DNA of 64,000 nt from Flavimaribacter sp024343425 (GCA_965227645.1 OZ245773.1:3162001-3226000); one strand, 5' to 3'; shown: positions 34,576-43,436, counted from the stretch's first letter. Program-made: numbers and translations. The notes: generated by a model from the sequence alone, not told the origin.

Positions 34576-35178
34576 TCAGCGCGCCGCGGCTGCGACGGCC
34601 TGATTTACCCCGGCCCGCCACTCCTCAAGCAGCCGGATCCACGGGCCCACATAGTGGCCGTGATCGTGGAATGTCCGCCCCGAAACAAGGTTGCCGTCGA
34701 TGACGCAGGGCGCGTTCACATAGACGCCGCCGCAGACCTCGAGATCGAAACGGCACTTGGCGACCGTCGCCATGCGGCGTCCGCGGACCCGGTCGGCGCG
34801 CGCTGGGATCTCCACCCCGTGGCAGACGCTGGCGATCGGCTTGTCGGCGTCAAAGAAGTGCCGCGTGACGCGAATGAGATCTTCGTCGTCGCGGATATAT
34901 TCCGGCGCGCGACCGCCGGAGAAAAATACGCCGGCGAAGTCTTCCGGATCCACATCTGCGAAGGCGACGTCCGCGGCAAGCTGGTAGCCTTCCCACTCGC
35001 GCGTGATCGTCCAGCCGGGTCGGACCTCGTGCATGACGAGCTGGTAGACGCGTTTCTCGGGCGCGGCCACAACCGGCTCGAAACCGGCTTCCTGCAGCCG
35101 ATAATAAGGATAGAGCGTATCGACGGTTTCCGACGCGTCACCGATCGGCATAAGCACTTTGTTGCCGGAATTCTTCAT
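34576..35178 (-). CDS. DJ-1/PfpI-family protein
   Basis: 200 residues. The nucleophile elbow I-A-S-V-C-H-G-V-E-I carries the conserved cysteine, and VFFSGGRAPEY precedes it. The closest relatives are PfpI-type proteases, glyoxalases III and isonitrile or amide hydrolases. As first gene of the Tct operon it may act on the transported compound; protein or sugar deglycation is another option. The function is not settled. Confidence 0.8.
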   Translation of the reverse strand: MKNSGNKVLMPIGDASETVDTLYPYYRLQEAGFEPVVAAPEKRVYQLVMHEVRPGWTITREWEGYQLAADVAFADVDPEDFAGVFFSGGRAPEYIRDDEDLIRVTRHFFDADKPIASVCHGVEIPARADRVRGRRMATVAKCRFDLEVCGGVYVNAPCVIDGNLVSGRTFHDHGHYVGPWIRLLEEWRAGVNQAVAAAAR

Positions 35179-35254
35179 TTCTTGAACGCTGTTCCAATAT
35201 TGATTGATGGATCAGTATCACTGCGCAGAGGCAAGATCAAGCCTCGGGCCGCAG

Positions 35255-35453
35255 CGAAGTGTGGAGTACCGAAATATGGCCTCGGCCCCAGCCTCGCCGA
35301 CGCGCGCTTCTGCTTCGCCGGGACGAGAGGCGACCGCTGCATGATCCGGTGGACCAATGACAGTCTCGTCCCGGCGAAACGCTGTTCAAGAACGATCCGC
35401 ACCACAGTTTCGCAAGGATCTTGTCGGCCAGATCCGGGAACGCGATGCCTAAT
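35255..35453 (+). pseudogene. Degraded GNAT acetyltransferase fragment related to the 29106-30044 gene
   Basis: From 35279 to about 35380 the plus strand aligns codon for codon with the GNAT domain of the MarR-GNAT gene: GLG-x-x-L-x-D, R-G-D-R-C-M-I-R-W-T-N-D-S-L-V-P-A-K-R; about two-thirds of bases match over 105 positions. The next ~35 bases of the family (the YEAAGF helix) are missing. The tail from 35393 (PHHSF...DLVGQ...ERD, then TAA) is again closely matched but one base is lost in TTCGGCAAG. There is no intact start or frame. Nothing else recognisable is in the remaining 454-base gap between the DJ-1-like and lysE genes. Confidence 0.75.
35314..35378. repeat. Perfect 15-bp inverted repeat with 35-base loop inside the GNAT relic
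   Basis: Arm TTCGCCGGGACGAGA at 35314-35328 and its exact complement TCTCGTCCCGGCGAA at 35364-35378. The right arm fits the GNAT reading frame well (SLVPAK) while the left arm fits it less well. This is consistent with the left arm having been copied from the right during repair; it could also be a dispersed palindromic repeat. Confidence 0.7.
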
Positions 35454-35632
35454 ACCCGGCACTCGGCGTTTACCGTCGTTGCGATGTGTCTTCATGGTTG
35501 CGCCGGCGCGACCGACTCAATACTGTTCCCTCGACGAATACGCGTCGTCGCCAGCCAGCGTCGTGCGTTTATCAGTCCAGATATTCCAACCTCCTGTCGA
35601 GTAACAATCGACGTCATCGGACAGGCTCTTCC

Positions 35633-36271
35633 ATGATTGCAATATTCGCTCTGACATGGGCCGGCGTTCTCGCCGCCCAGATTGCCCCGGGACCAAATCT
35701 GGCCGCGGTCGCTTCCATCGGACTTGCGCAGGGGCGGCGACCCGCTCTCTTCGTTGTCGCCGGCATAGCCTCGGGCATGCTCGTCTGGTCGCTGGCGACC
35801 GCGCTTGGCCTCGGCGCACTCATCAAGGCCTTTCCTGCGTCGCTGCTTCTCCTGAAACTGGCCGGGGGCGGTTACCTGCTCTATCTCGGTCTGAAGGCGG
35901 CGCGGGCGATCGTGCGAGGCGACGCGAATTCGAAGATAAAACCGGATGAGCGCGCGATTGGCGATGCGGCGGCCTGGCGCCGCGGCGTTCTGGTTCTCCT
36001 TACCAATCCGAAGTCGGCGCTCATGTGGGCCGCAGTCGCCTCGTTCCTGTTTGGACAGGGGCTGGGCGCACGCGAGGTTCTCGCATTCGGTCCTCTGGGC
36101 GCCCTGTCGGGTCTGGTGATTTACGGCGCCTACGCGTACCTGTTTTCCACCGGATTGGCGATGCGCGGTTACGCCCGCTTTTCCCGATGGTTCGAGGGCC
36201 TGTTCGCCGCCGCGTTCGGAGCCATGGGCGCGAGCCTCCTGTGGTCGGGCTTGCGCGACGTTCAACGGTAG
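35633..36271 (+). CDS. LysE/RhtB-family amino-acid exporter
   Basis: 212 residues from ATG 35633; the frame is open further upstream but that part lies in the non-coding gap. Six hydrophobic segments, the N-terminal PGPNLAAVASIGLAQGRRPALFVVAG motif and TNPKSALMWAA place it in the LysE/RhtB group, which exports amino acids or their analogues across the inner membrane. It stands alone between the GNAT relic and the TPR gene. Confidence 0.88.
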   Translation: MIAIFALTWAGVLAAQIAPGPNLAAVASIGLAQGRRPALFVVAGIASGMLVWSLATALGLGALIKAFPASLLLLKLAGGGYLLYLGLKAARAIVRGDANSKIKPDERAIGDAAAWRRGVLVLLTNPKSALMWAAVASFLFGQGLGAREVLAFGPLGALSGLVIYGAYAYLFSTGLAMRGYARFSRWFEGLFAAAFGAMGASLLWSGLRDVQR

Positions 36272-36356
36272 GCCGATGGATCGAACACGCAGTATACCAA
36301 GACGCCGTCAACGAATGATCACTATGCCCAGTAACGCAAGGACAAGGATCAGCTGA

Positions 36357-37166
36357 ATGCGTATTGGTTTTGTTGTCTTTGGCATGTTCGCATTTGTCTC
36401 GGCACTGGCCTCTGCACAGGCCAGCGATTGGGAGGACTGCGCACAGGAACGCGACCTTGAACTCAGCATCACCGGATGCACCAAATTCCTCGATACGGGC
36501 AAGGTCACGGGCAACCAGCTTGTGAAGACCTACTATTATCGCGGGAATGCAAACCGCAGACTCGGGAACCTCGATCAGGCAGTGGAGGACCTCCAACACG
36601 CCCTCGAACTCGATCCGAACTACAAGCATCCCTATATCGACCTTGGCCTGGTGGAGAAGAATCGTAAAAACTACGAGCAGGCCATCGCCTATTACGACCG
36701 GGCGCTGGAGATCGATCCAGAATTCGCCAAAGCCTATTACAATCGAGGCAACGTATATTGGTTTCAGGATCGATATGATCGGGCTGCAATGGACTACGAC
36801 CAGGCGATCTATATCGATCCGGACTACTACTTCCCCTATGTCGGTCGCGCCTGGGCGTTGTATGCCTTGGGCCACGACGCATTGGCGCTCCAAAACGCTG
36901 ACAAGGCGCTGGAACTCCGTCCAGGGGACGGACACGCCCGCAATATCCGGGCGCTTGTCCTCAGCGTGTTGGGTCAATGGCAGGAGGCTCTACCGGAACT
37001 TGATGCTTTTATTATTGAGGAACATAAGCCGGCTTTGGTGGAGAGGCTGCAGACCTCACTAATCGAGATGCGCTATTTTGACGGGCCGGTCGATGGCGAG
37101 TACGGCCCGAAAACGCGAAGCGCGCTGGAAGCCTGCCTGAAAGAAAGATGCCGTCTGCTGAATTGA
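36357..37166 (+). CDS. Secreted TPR-repeat protein with C-terminal peptidoglycan-binding motif
   Basis: 269 residues. Signal peptide MRIGFVVFGMFAFVSALASAQA, then an N-terminal Cys-containing segment typical of rhizobial TPR proteins (DWEDCAQERDLELSITGCTKFL). At least four TPR units follow between residues 55 and 200 (for example YYRGNANRRLGNLDQAVEDL and YYNRGNVYWFQDRYDRAAMDY). The C-terminus YFDGPVDGEYGPKTRSALEAC resembles one peptidoglycan-binding repeat. A periplasmic scaffold tied to the cell wall is a reasonable inference; partners are unknown. Confidence 0.8.
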   Translation: MRIGFVVFGMFAFVSALASAQASDWEDCAQERDLELSITGCTKFLDTGKVTGNQLVKTYYYRGNANRRLGNLDQAVEDLQHALELDPNYKHPYIDLGLVEKNRKNYEQAIAYYDRALEIDPEFAKAYYNRGNVYWFQDRYDRAAMDYDQAIYIDPDYYFPYVGRAWALYALGHDALALQNADKALELRPGDGHARNIRALVLSVLGQWQEALPELDAFIIEEHKPALVERLQTSLIEMRYFDGPVDGEYGPKTRSALEACLKERCRLLN

Positions 37167-37220
37167 CGTCCGGCGACCACGCAACGATCGCTCAAGCGAT
37201 AGACTTACCGTTTTGACCTA

Positions 37221-37841
37221 TCATCCCATATGCGCAACTGAACGACCGACCGCCTCGACCGCATCGACGAGCGCCCTGCCCGCGTCTTCCGGCGCGCCAT
37301 TATTCTCGATGACGACGGCGTCGACCATCTGCGCATCGCAATCGGGCTGGCGCTCGAGACGCTGCAGGATCTCCGCCTCGCTCTCGCGGCCGCGGCCGGC
37401 GAGCCGCCGGGCCAGAACATCCGGCCGCGCCGTCAGGCTGATGACGGTGAAATGCGCGTAGCGCGCGCGCAGGCCGTCGAGCGCGCCGCGCGATCCGTTG
37501 CAGATTGCGATGCGCCCGGAGCGCACGACCTCGTCGGCCGAAGCCGGCACGCCGTATTTCAGGCCATGCGCGTCCCACCAGTGGGCGAAACCGCCGCGCG
37601 CCCGTTCGGCGTCGAAGTCGGCGTCGGTGACCGGCCGGTGATCTTCCGTCTCGCCGTCGGCAGGCCGCGTGATCGCCCGCTGCACGAAGACGAAGCGATC
37701 ATCGTCAGCAAACGCCCGCCGCGCATGATTGAGAAGCGTGTCCTTGCCGGCTCCGCTCGGACCGACGACGGCGATGAAGGCGCCGCCGCCAATTTTCGCG
37801 CCCGCTGCGCCTGCCGGGTCTGCCCCGTCGCCTGAACCCAT
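37221..37841 (-). CDS. phnN: Ribose 1,5-bisphosphate phosphokinase PhnN
   Basis: About 206 residues from ATG 37841; a GTG one codon earlier (37844) is also possible and overlaps the phnM stop. The nucleotide-binding loop is GPSGAGKDT at ~27-35, with the guanylate-kinase-like fold and RAITRPADGETEDH. It phosphorylates ribose 1,5-bisphosphate to PRPP, returning the ribose unit after C-P bond cleavage. It is the last gene of the DUF1045-phnM-phnN unit. Confidence 0.93.
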   Translation of the reverse strand: MGSGDGADPAGAAGAKIGGGAFIAVVGPSGAGKDTLLNHARRAFADDDRFVFVQRAITRPADGETEDHRPVTDADFDAERARGGFAHWWDAHGLKYGVPASADEVVRSGRIAICNGSRGALDGLRARYAHFTVISLTARPDVLARRLAGRGRESEAEILQRLERQPDCDAQMVDAVVIENNGAPEDAGRALVDAVEAVGRSVAHMG

Positions 37842-38980
37842 CACACCACGCGCCGGCCTTCGCGCCAGACGGTGCGCACAATCGGGATCGCATGGTCGAC
37901 GCCGACCCGCACGAGGTCGCCGCGCTTGCCGATGGCGATTTCTCCGCGGTCGTCGAGACCGCAGGCCTTCGCCGGGTTCTTCGACACCATCTGTATCGCC
38001 TGCGGCAGGGAAATCGCGTCCACTTCGTTGTCGATATAAAAGGCCGACTGGATCAGGCTGAACGGGATGTAGTCCGAAGACAGAATATCCAGCAGATTGT
38101 TTTCGGCGAGTTCGCGGGCAGCGATATTGCCGGAATGGGATCCGCCGCGCACGACGTTCGGCGCGCCCATCAGCACCGCCATGCCGGCCTCCTTCGAAGC
38201 CCTTGCCGCTTCCATGGTGGTCGGAAATTCGGCGACATGAATGCCTTGCTGAACGGCTTCCTCGACATGTTCCAGCGTTGCGTCGTCGTGGCTCGCCAGC
38301 ACGATGCCGCGCTCCTTGCAGGTCTCTGCGATGACGCCGCGATTGCGGTCGGAATTGGCCTCCGACTGGGCGATGCGAAGCTTGCAGAAATCCTGGAACT
38401 CCTGCTCCGTCATCTTCAGTTTGCCACGATAGTAGACGGCGTACTGATCGAGATCGCGAAACTGCCGCTGACCCGGCGCGTGGTCCATGAGCGAGGCCAT
38501 ACGCACGCGCGGATGCCCGTCGAAACCTCGAAACTGTTCATGACAGTTGGGCGCCGAAACCTCGCAGCGCAGATGCAGGAAATGGTCGGCCCGCAGGCTG
38601 CCCTTCTCCGAGCTGTCGTCGATCGCGTTGGCGAGTATCAGCATTTCCTCGGCCGTCAGGTCCGCGTCGTGGTCCATGCCGACGCGCAAGGCGTCGAGAA
38701 CGGTGGTGATGCCGGAAGAGCAGATTTGCGCGTCATGCGCCAGCACGGCTGCGAGCGGGTTCCAGCGCACCTTCGGGCGCGGCGCGTAATGGCCTTCCAG
38801 ATGGTCCGTATGGAGTTCGACAAGGCCAGGGATCAGATAGTCGTTGGAGAGATCTTCGGCGGAGGGAACCGACGTATCGGTCGAAATATCGGCGATTTTT
38901 CCGTCGCGTATGACGAGCGTCCCTTTCACGACTTCGTCGTCGAGGACAATTCTGGCGTTCTTCAATATCAGTTCGGACAT
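37841..38980 (-). CDS. phnM: Alpha-D-ribose 1-methylphosphonate 5-triphosphate diphosphatase PhnM
   Basis: 379 residues of the amidohydrolase superfamily. The metal motif is LVELHTDHLEGHYAPRP, and the later SHDDATLEHVEEAVQQG and SSDYIPFSLIQSA segments are typical of PhnM. It removes pyrophosphate from the triphosphate intermediate before PhnJ acts. It overlaps phnN and lies 26 bases after the DUF1045 gene. Confidence 0.95.
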   Translation of the reverse strand: MSELILKNARIVLDDEVVKGTLVIRDGKIADISTDTSVPSAEDLSNDYLIPGLVELHTDHLEGHYAPRPKVRWNPLAAVLAHDAQICSSGITTVLDALRVGMDHDADLTAEEMLILANAIDDSSEKGSLRADHFLHLRCEVSAPNCHEQFRGFDGHPRVRMASLMDHAPGQRQFRDLDQYAVYYRGKLKMTEQEFQDFCKLRIAQSEANSDRNRGVIAETCKERGIVLASHDDATLEHVEEAVQQGIHVAEFPTTMEAARASKEAGMAVLMGAPNVVRGGSHSGNIAARELAENNLLDILSSDYIPFSLIQSAFYIDNEVDAISLPQAIQMVSKNPAKACGLDDRGEIAIGKRGDLVRVGVDHAIPIVRTVWREGRRVV

Positions 38981-39006
38981 GTTTCCGTTTCTACTCTAAA
39001 ACCCGC

Positions 39007-39714
39007 TCATGCGGTTCGTCGCTGATCCAGTCGCCCCAGCGGGTGGAGCGAATGGACCGAAAATGGCGCGCCCGGTTCGTCCTCCACGAACAAGGCGATG
39101 TTCTCGACTTCGACAGGCTCGCTCAGCACCGGATCGAAAAAGGCGTGCAGAGCCTGCTCCACCCGGTCCCTTTCAGCCCGGTCGACCGGACCTGACAGCG
39201 TCATGTGAAACCGGAATTCCTCGAAGACATACGGATAGCCCCAACGATGCAGGTTTTCCAGCTGGGCGGCGGTCAACCTGTCGGGATTGCGCCGCTCCAG
39301 TTCCGCCTCGCTGGGCGGCGCGCGGAATTCGTCGAATTCCCGCACGATGCGCGCCGCGAGATCATTGAGATCCGGGATCGGTTCGCTCGGCGTGAGCGCG
39401 AAGAACGGGCCTATCCTGCTGATCTCCATGCGTGGAATCTCGAAAGGTTTGACCGTGTCGGAAAACCGCATCAGTTTCCTGAGCAGGTCTTCCTCCGTCT
39501 GGCCTTCGGCCAGCACGAACGGCGCTTTCAGCGTTCCGTGAAAACCGTATCGTCTGGGAGCAGCGGTATGGAACGCGATCTCGGCCGAATTGAGACCGGT
39601 GATCGCTGGCGCCTCGACCGTCTGTCCGGTGAAGACATCACGGCCGAGCCAGTTCGTCGCGACCCTGTTCAAGGGGTCGTTCATAGGCGGGACAAAATAG
39701 ATTGCGTATCGCAT
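39007..39714 (-). CDS. DUF1045 phosphonate-operon protein
   Basis: 235 residues, with GAGGAAG upstream of ATG 39714. The two H-x-T-like elements of the 2H phosphoesterase-related fold are visible as YGFHGTLKAPF and FRFHMTLSGPV. The family is found almost only in phosphonate operons and is expected to act on a cyclic or linear ribose phosphate intermediate; a cyclic phosphodiesterase role parallel to PhnP is a common suggestion. No phnP is seen here, which strengthens that idea. Confidence 0.88.
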   Translation of the reverse strand: MRYAIYFVPPMNDPLNRVATNWLGRDVFTGQTVEAPAITGLNSAEIAFHTAAPRRYGFHGTLKAPFVLAEGQTEEDLLRKLMRFSDTVKPFEIPRMEISRIGPFFALTPSEPIPDLNDLAARIVREFDEFRAPPSEAELERRNPDRLTAAQLENLHRWGYPYVFEEFRFHMTLSGPVDRAERDRVEQALHAFFDPVLSEPVEVENIALFVEDEPGAPFSVHSLHPLGRLDQRRTA

Positions 39715-39772
39715 TCTGTCTTCCTCGAATGACGGTGATTCTGGCTGATTTTCGCTGGTCTAACTGATTTGC

Positions 39773-39790
39773 ATGACAGTTTCATGCATG
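39773..39790 (-). promoter_or_regulatory. Candidate PHO box upstream of DUF1045-phnM-phnN
   Basis: On the minus strand the sequence reads CATGCAT-GAAA-CTGTCAT. The second heptamer is identical to the consensus CTGTCAT, the first matches at 4 of 7 positions, and the spacing (7-4-7) is standard. It lies 59-76 bases before the DUF1045 ATG, suiting PhoB activation under phosphate limitation. Confidence 0.45.
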
Positions 39791-39803
39791 ATTTCCGCGA
39801 CGG

Positions 39804-41387
39804 TCAGACCCGCTCGCCGCTCTGGCCCATCAGGCGGCTACGGATGGCGTTGGAAATATTGTCGAAAACGAACACCGTGATGAGGATGAGTATTACCATA
39901 TAGGCGACGTTTTCCCAATCGGCATTCGTGCGCATGGCTTCCCAGAGTTTGAGGCCAATACCGCCGGCGCCGACGGCGCCGATAATGGTCGCCGAGCGGG
40001 TGTTCGATTCCCAGAAATACAGCGATTGACTGGCGAAAAGCGGCAGCACCTGCGGAATGACGCCGTAGCGCTGAACGAGGACGGGCGACGCGCCGACGGA
40101 TCGAATGCCTTCCCGTTGCCTGTCGTCGATATTTTCCAGCGCCTCGGAATAGAGCTTGCCCAGCGTTCCGGTGTCGGTGAAGAAGATCGCCGAAATACCG
40201 GCCAGCGGTCCCGGTCCGAAGGCCCGCGTAAAGAACAGCGCCCAGATCAGCATGTCCACGCAGCGCAGGAAGTCGAAAAAGCGCTTCAGCCCCTGGTTGA
40301 CCAGACGGTTGGGCGTAATGTTGCGGGCCGCCGCAAAGGACAGCGGAAAGGCGAGGAATGTGGCGAACAGCGTTCCGACGAAGGCCATGATGATGGTCTG
40401 CAGCAGCTTGATCCATACGTCGAGGTGCTGCCATTCGCCATTGTAGAGGAAATTGTTGAAGGCGAGCGCCGCGTTCGACATCTCCGGATCGATCCGGTCG
40501 GACGAGAAGATCAGGCCCACGACTTCCGTGAAGCTCTTGCCCCAGAACGGTGAATAGGTGTCGAACCAGAAGTTTTCCCAGCCAAGGAAACGCTTGCGTA
40601 TCTTCACCTCGTCGCTTTCGACCTCAAGCCTTCCGGCGAAGCCGAAATTCATCTTGATGTCACCGCCGGCTTCCCTTTGCTCGGCCCATTCGGGCAGCGC
40701 GCCGCGGGCGTTGACCGATACGTCCGGAACAATGTCGATCACCAGTTCCACATTTTCATAGACGACCGTCACGAGCCGAGGAACGATGAGAATCTGCGCG
40801 CCGCCAATCTCGAGATTGACCTCGGTCGTGACGACTTCCGTCACGGTTTTCATCTCCGGTTCGGCGGCTTCGGCCGTCTCGCCGGCGCCGGTGGTCTGTG
40901 TTCCGGGCGCCATGAAGCTGCCTGAACTTTCGTCCGAGTCGGCGCCGCCTTCCTGTGTGCCAGGCGCGCCTTCCACCATGAAGCTGCCGGTGCTGGAAAA
41001 GGCGCTGTTTTCCGTTCCGACGCCTGCGCCCGCCTCAACTTCGACCTGGCGCTCCACCTGTTCACTGGTCTTGTGAAGCCACGCCGGATCCGGGTCGGAG
41101 CCGAGCGGCGAGAAACGCGGGAACTCGACGGCGAGATAGTCGCCGTCATATTCGACGTCGGGTCTCACCTCGTAGCTCACCCAGTCGGACAGATAGGCGC
41201 CGGCGATGTCCCATCGCCCTTCCGAAAAGGCCTTTCCGAAACCGAAGAAGAACCAGGAGAAGATCAGATAGGCGAGAATTATGACGGCGGCGATGGGCGC
41301 GCGATAGCGCTTGAAGAAAGGCTGTTCGAAGATGTGCGGATATTTGGCGGCGGTGGCGTCAACGGACTGTGCGGACATGGTGTTCAT
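39804..41387 (-). CDS. phnE: Phosphonate ABC permease PhnE (long form with periplasmic insert)
   Basis: 527 residues from ATG 41387; an ATG three codons later is equally possible. The permease core is at ~325-527 (TIIMAFVGTLFATFLAFPLSF, FFTDTGTLGKLYSEALENID, GAVGAGGIGLKLWEAM). Between the first helix (~31-50) and the second lies a ~270-residue loop. Its part at ~117-178 is acidic and Gly/Ser-rich and holds two copies of a GSFM...APGTQ motif (134-145 and 156-164). The companion permease upstream lacks this loop. The loop should be periplasmic. Confidence 0.9.
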   Translation of the reverse strand: MNTMSAQSVDATAAKYPHIFEQPFFKRYRAPIAAVIILAYLIFSWFFFGFGKAFSEGRWDIAGAYLSDWVSYEVRPDVEYDGDYLAVEFPRFSPLGSDPDPAWLHKTSEQVERQVEVEAGAGVGTENSAFSSTGSFMVEGAPGTQEGGADSDESSGSFMAPGTQTTGAGETAEAAEPEMKTVTEVVTTEVNLEIGGAQILIVPRLVTVVYENVELVIDIVPDVSVNARGALPEWAEQREAGGDIKMNFGFAGRLEVESDEVKIRKRFLGWENFWFDTYSPFWGKSFTEVVGLIFSSDRIDPEMSNAALAFNNFLYNGEWQHLDVWIKLLQTIIMAFVGTLFATFLAFPLSFAAARNITPNRLVNQGLKRFFDFLRCVDMLIWALFFTRAFGPGPLAGISAIFFTDTGTLGKLYSEALENIDDRQREGIRSVGASPVLVQRYGVIPQVLPLFASQSLYFWESNTRSATIIGAVGAGGIGLKLWEAMRTNADWENVAYMVILILITVFVFDNISNAIRSRLMGQSGERV

Positions 41388-41400
41388 TGTTGGTCTGACC

Positions 41401-42363
41401 TCATGCCCCGAAGGCGAACGCCTGGTCGCCGACGATGCGCTTGCGCAGATGCGCAGACAGCTGGTCGACGGCGACGATCGTGAAAAACAGCAGAATGACA
41501 ATGGCCAGGGTCTTGGCCTCATGGCCACGGCTGATCGACAGTCTCAGCGATTCGCCGATGCCGCCGCCGCCCACGGCGCCGATGATCGTCGATGCGCGGA
41601 CATTGATCTCGAACCTGAGCAGCGCATAGGAGAGAAAATTCGGCATGACCTGCGGCACGATGCCGAACCACACCCGTTCCACCCAGTTGCCGCCTGCGGC
41701 GCGCAGGCCCTCGTCAGGGCGCATGTCGGCGTTCTCGACCACCTCGAAATACATTTTGCCGAGCGCTCCGATCGTGTGGATCGCGACGGCGATGACGGCG
41801 GGGATCGGCCCGAGTGAGAGAACTGCGAGGAAAAAGCCGGCGATCACGATCTCCGGAAAGGCGCGTAACAGCTCCATGAAGCGGCGCACAAAGAAGCGCA
41901 GCCAGCGGCGGGTTGTCAGGTTGGACGCCGCCAGGAAACACAGAATGAACCCGAAGAAGAAGCCGGTCAGGGTCGCCAGCAGCGCGATATTCAGCGTCTC
42001 GAACATCTTGTAGAAATATTCAGGGATATAGAAATTTTCGGTGACGTAGTAGCGCCCGTCGGGATAGTTGAATTTCAGGCTGCCGTCTTCATAGGGCGTC
42101 GGCAGATCGAAGAGCGCGCGCGGCACTTCCAGCCAGTCGCGCGGGATGAGATCGCCGACGAAATCGAAAAAATGCGGAAGTCGGTCGAAGAATTTTCCCG
42201 CGTTGGTCTCGTTCGCGAACCAGAGCGAGAAAAACAGAATGACAGCGAGCGCCAGAACGCCGCCCCAGGTGTAAAGCCGCTTCCAGAACTGCATCTCCTG
42301 CCAGTGACGCTCAACGAGCTGTCCTTCAGGAGACAGGTGGACCGACGGCAACGAGGCGCTCAT
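41401..42363 (-). CDS. phnE: Phosphonate ABC permease PhnE (short form)
   Basis: 320 residues with about six transmembrane segments and the permease motif VGGGGIGESLRLSISR. It pairs with the long-form permease 13 bases downstream, so the importer has two distinct permease chains in place of a homodimer. The typical phnE signature IGALGKMYFEVVENADMRPDEGLRAAG is present. Confidence 0.92.
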   Translation of the reverse strand: MSASLPSVHLSPEGQLVERHWQEMQFWKRLYTWGGVLALAVILFFSLWFANETNAGKFFDRLPHFFDFVGDLIPRDWLEVPRALFDLPTPYEDGSLKFNYPDGRYYVTENFYIPEYFYKMFETLNIALLATLTGFFFGFILCFLAASNLTTRRWLRFFVRRFMELLRAFPEIVIAGFFLAVLSLGPIPAVIAVAIHTIGALGKMYFEVVENADMRPDEGLRAAGGNWVERVWFGIVPQVMPNFLSYALLRFEINVRASTIIGAVGGGGIGESLRLSISRGHEAKTLAIVILLFFTIVAVDQLSAHLRKRIVGDQAFAFGA

Positions 42364-42444
42364 GCAGGGCTATCCGTTTCAGGCAGGAAAAGTGTCGCCG
42401 TCGCGACAGGGCGGTCGCGACGGGAATTGTCTTGGAGCTGGCGA

Positions 42445-43353
42445 TTAGCTGCCGATCTTCGCCTTGCGGGCGGCGATGATGGTCTTATAGAAGTCTTCGT
42501 CCACTTCGGTGAAGCCTTTGTAGTCACCGCCCTGGATGGCGCTGAAGCACTCCGGATCGCTTTCCGGAAGCGCCATCATGAACGCCTTGAACTTCTGCTT
42601 CATGTCGCCGTCCATGGATGTGCGGACAACGATCGGTCCGTTCGGGATCTGCGGCGACTGCCATACCTGGACGAGATCGCCCATGTCGAGGATGCCCTTG
42701 TCGACCATCTTGGCCAGGTTGCCGGAGGTGTAGCCGTCTTCGAACTTGCCAACGCCGGAAGCCCAGGTCGTGCCAGCGTCAAAGTTGCCTTTGACGACTT
42801 CGAGAACGAGGTTCTCGTGACCGCCGCCGAAGCCGGTTTCAGCGAAATATTCTTCAACCGGCATGCCGATGTCGCCCGGAAGCGAAACGGACGGAACGAG
42901 GAAGCCGGAGGTGGAGTCCGGATCGGCGAAGCCGAGCTTCTTGCCCTTCATGTCTTCCAGCGTCTTGATGCCGGAATCCTTGCGGGCGACCATGACGGAG
43001 TAATACCCGGTGGAGCCGTCGGTCTGGATCGTGGTGAGGATCGGCTCAACGGCCTTGGGGTCGGTGAGGTAAACCTTGGCGTAGCCGGAAGCGCCGAGTT
43101 CGGCGTAGTCGAGCGTGCCACCGAGCAGGCCCTGGATCACGCCGTCATAGTCGGCGGCCGGGAAAAGCGATACTTTTTCAACGCCAATGGCTTCCGGCAG
43201 GGTTTCGGAAAGGCACTGGAAGTTGCGAAGGCGGTCAGCTTCGTTTTCACCGCCCAGGATTCCGATGCGGAATACTTTCAGGTCCTCGGCCTGAGCGGAG
43301 CCGACAGCGATCGTCAGCAATGCGGCTGTCGCCAGAAGGGCTTTCTTGAACAT
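42445..43353 (-). CDS. phnD: Phosphonate-binding periplasmic protein PhnD
   Basis: 302 residues from ATG 43353, the first ATG that gives a good signal peptide (MFKKALLATAALLTIAVGSAQA). The binding-protein core contains DYDGVIQGLLGGTLDYAELGASGYA, and GKKLGFADPDSTSGFLVPS with the Thr-Ser-Gly phosphonate-binding turn. It captures phosphonates for PhnC/PhnE. It lies 83 bases downstream of phnC. Confidence 0.94.
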   Translation of the reverse strand: MFKKALLATAALLTIAVGSAQAEDLKVFRIGILGGENEADRLRNFQCLSETLPEAIGVEKVSLFPAADYDGVIQGLLGGTLDYAELGASGYAKVYLTDPKAVEPILTTIQTDGSTGYYSVMVARKDSGIKTLEDMKGKKLGFADPDSTSGFLVPSVSLPGDIGMPVEEYFAETGFGGGHENLVLEVVKGNFDAGTTWASGVGKFEDGYTSGNLAKMVDKGILDMGDLVQVWQSPQIPNGPIVVRTSMDGDMKQKFKAFMMALPESDPECFSAIQGGDYKGFTEVDEDFYKTIIAARKAKIGS

Positions 43354-43436
43354 GGGTTTCTCCTGTTTGTCCCAGTCTTGAGTTTGCAAGTCGATGGGCC
43401 CTTGACGCGGGCAAGGCGATCCCGGCTGCCTGCCGC

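Noticed and set aside
34564..35604. A 346-residue plus-strand frame across the DJ-1-like gene and the gap
   Set aside because: Its first part is antisense to the DJ-1-like gene. Only the GNAT-like stretch near 35280-35450 has meaning, and it is a relic.
37181..37197. Short hairpin ATCGCT-CA-AGCGAT after the TPR gene as a terminator
   Set aside because: The loop is too small and no T-run follows.
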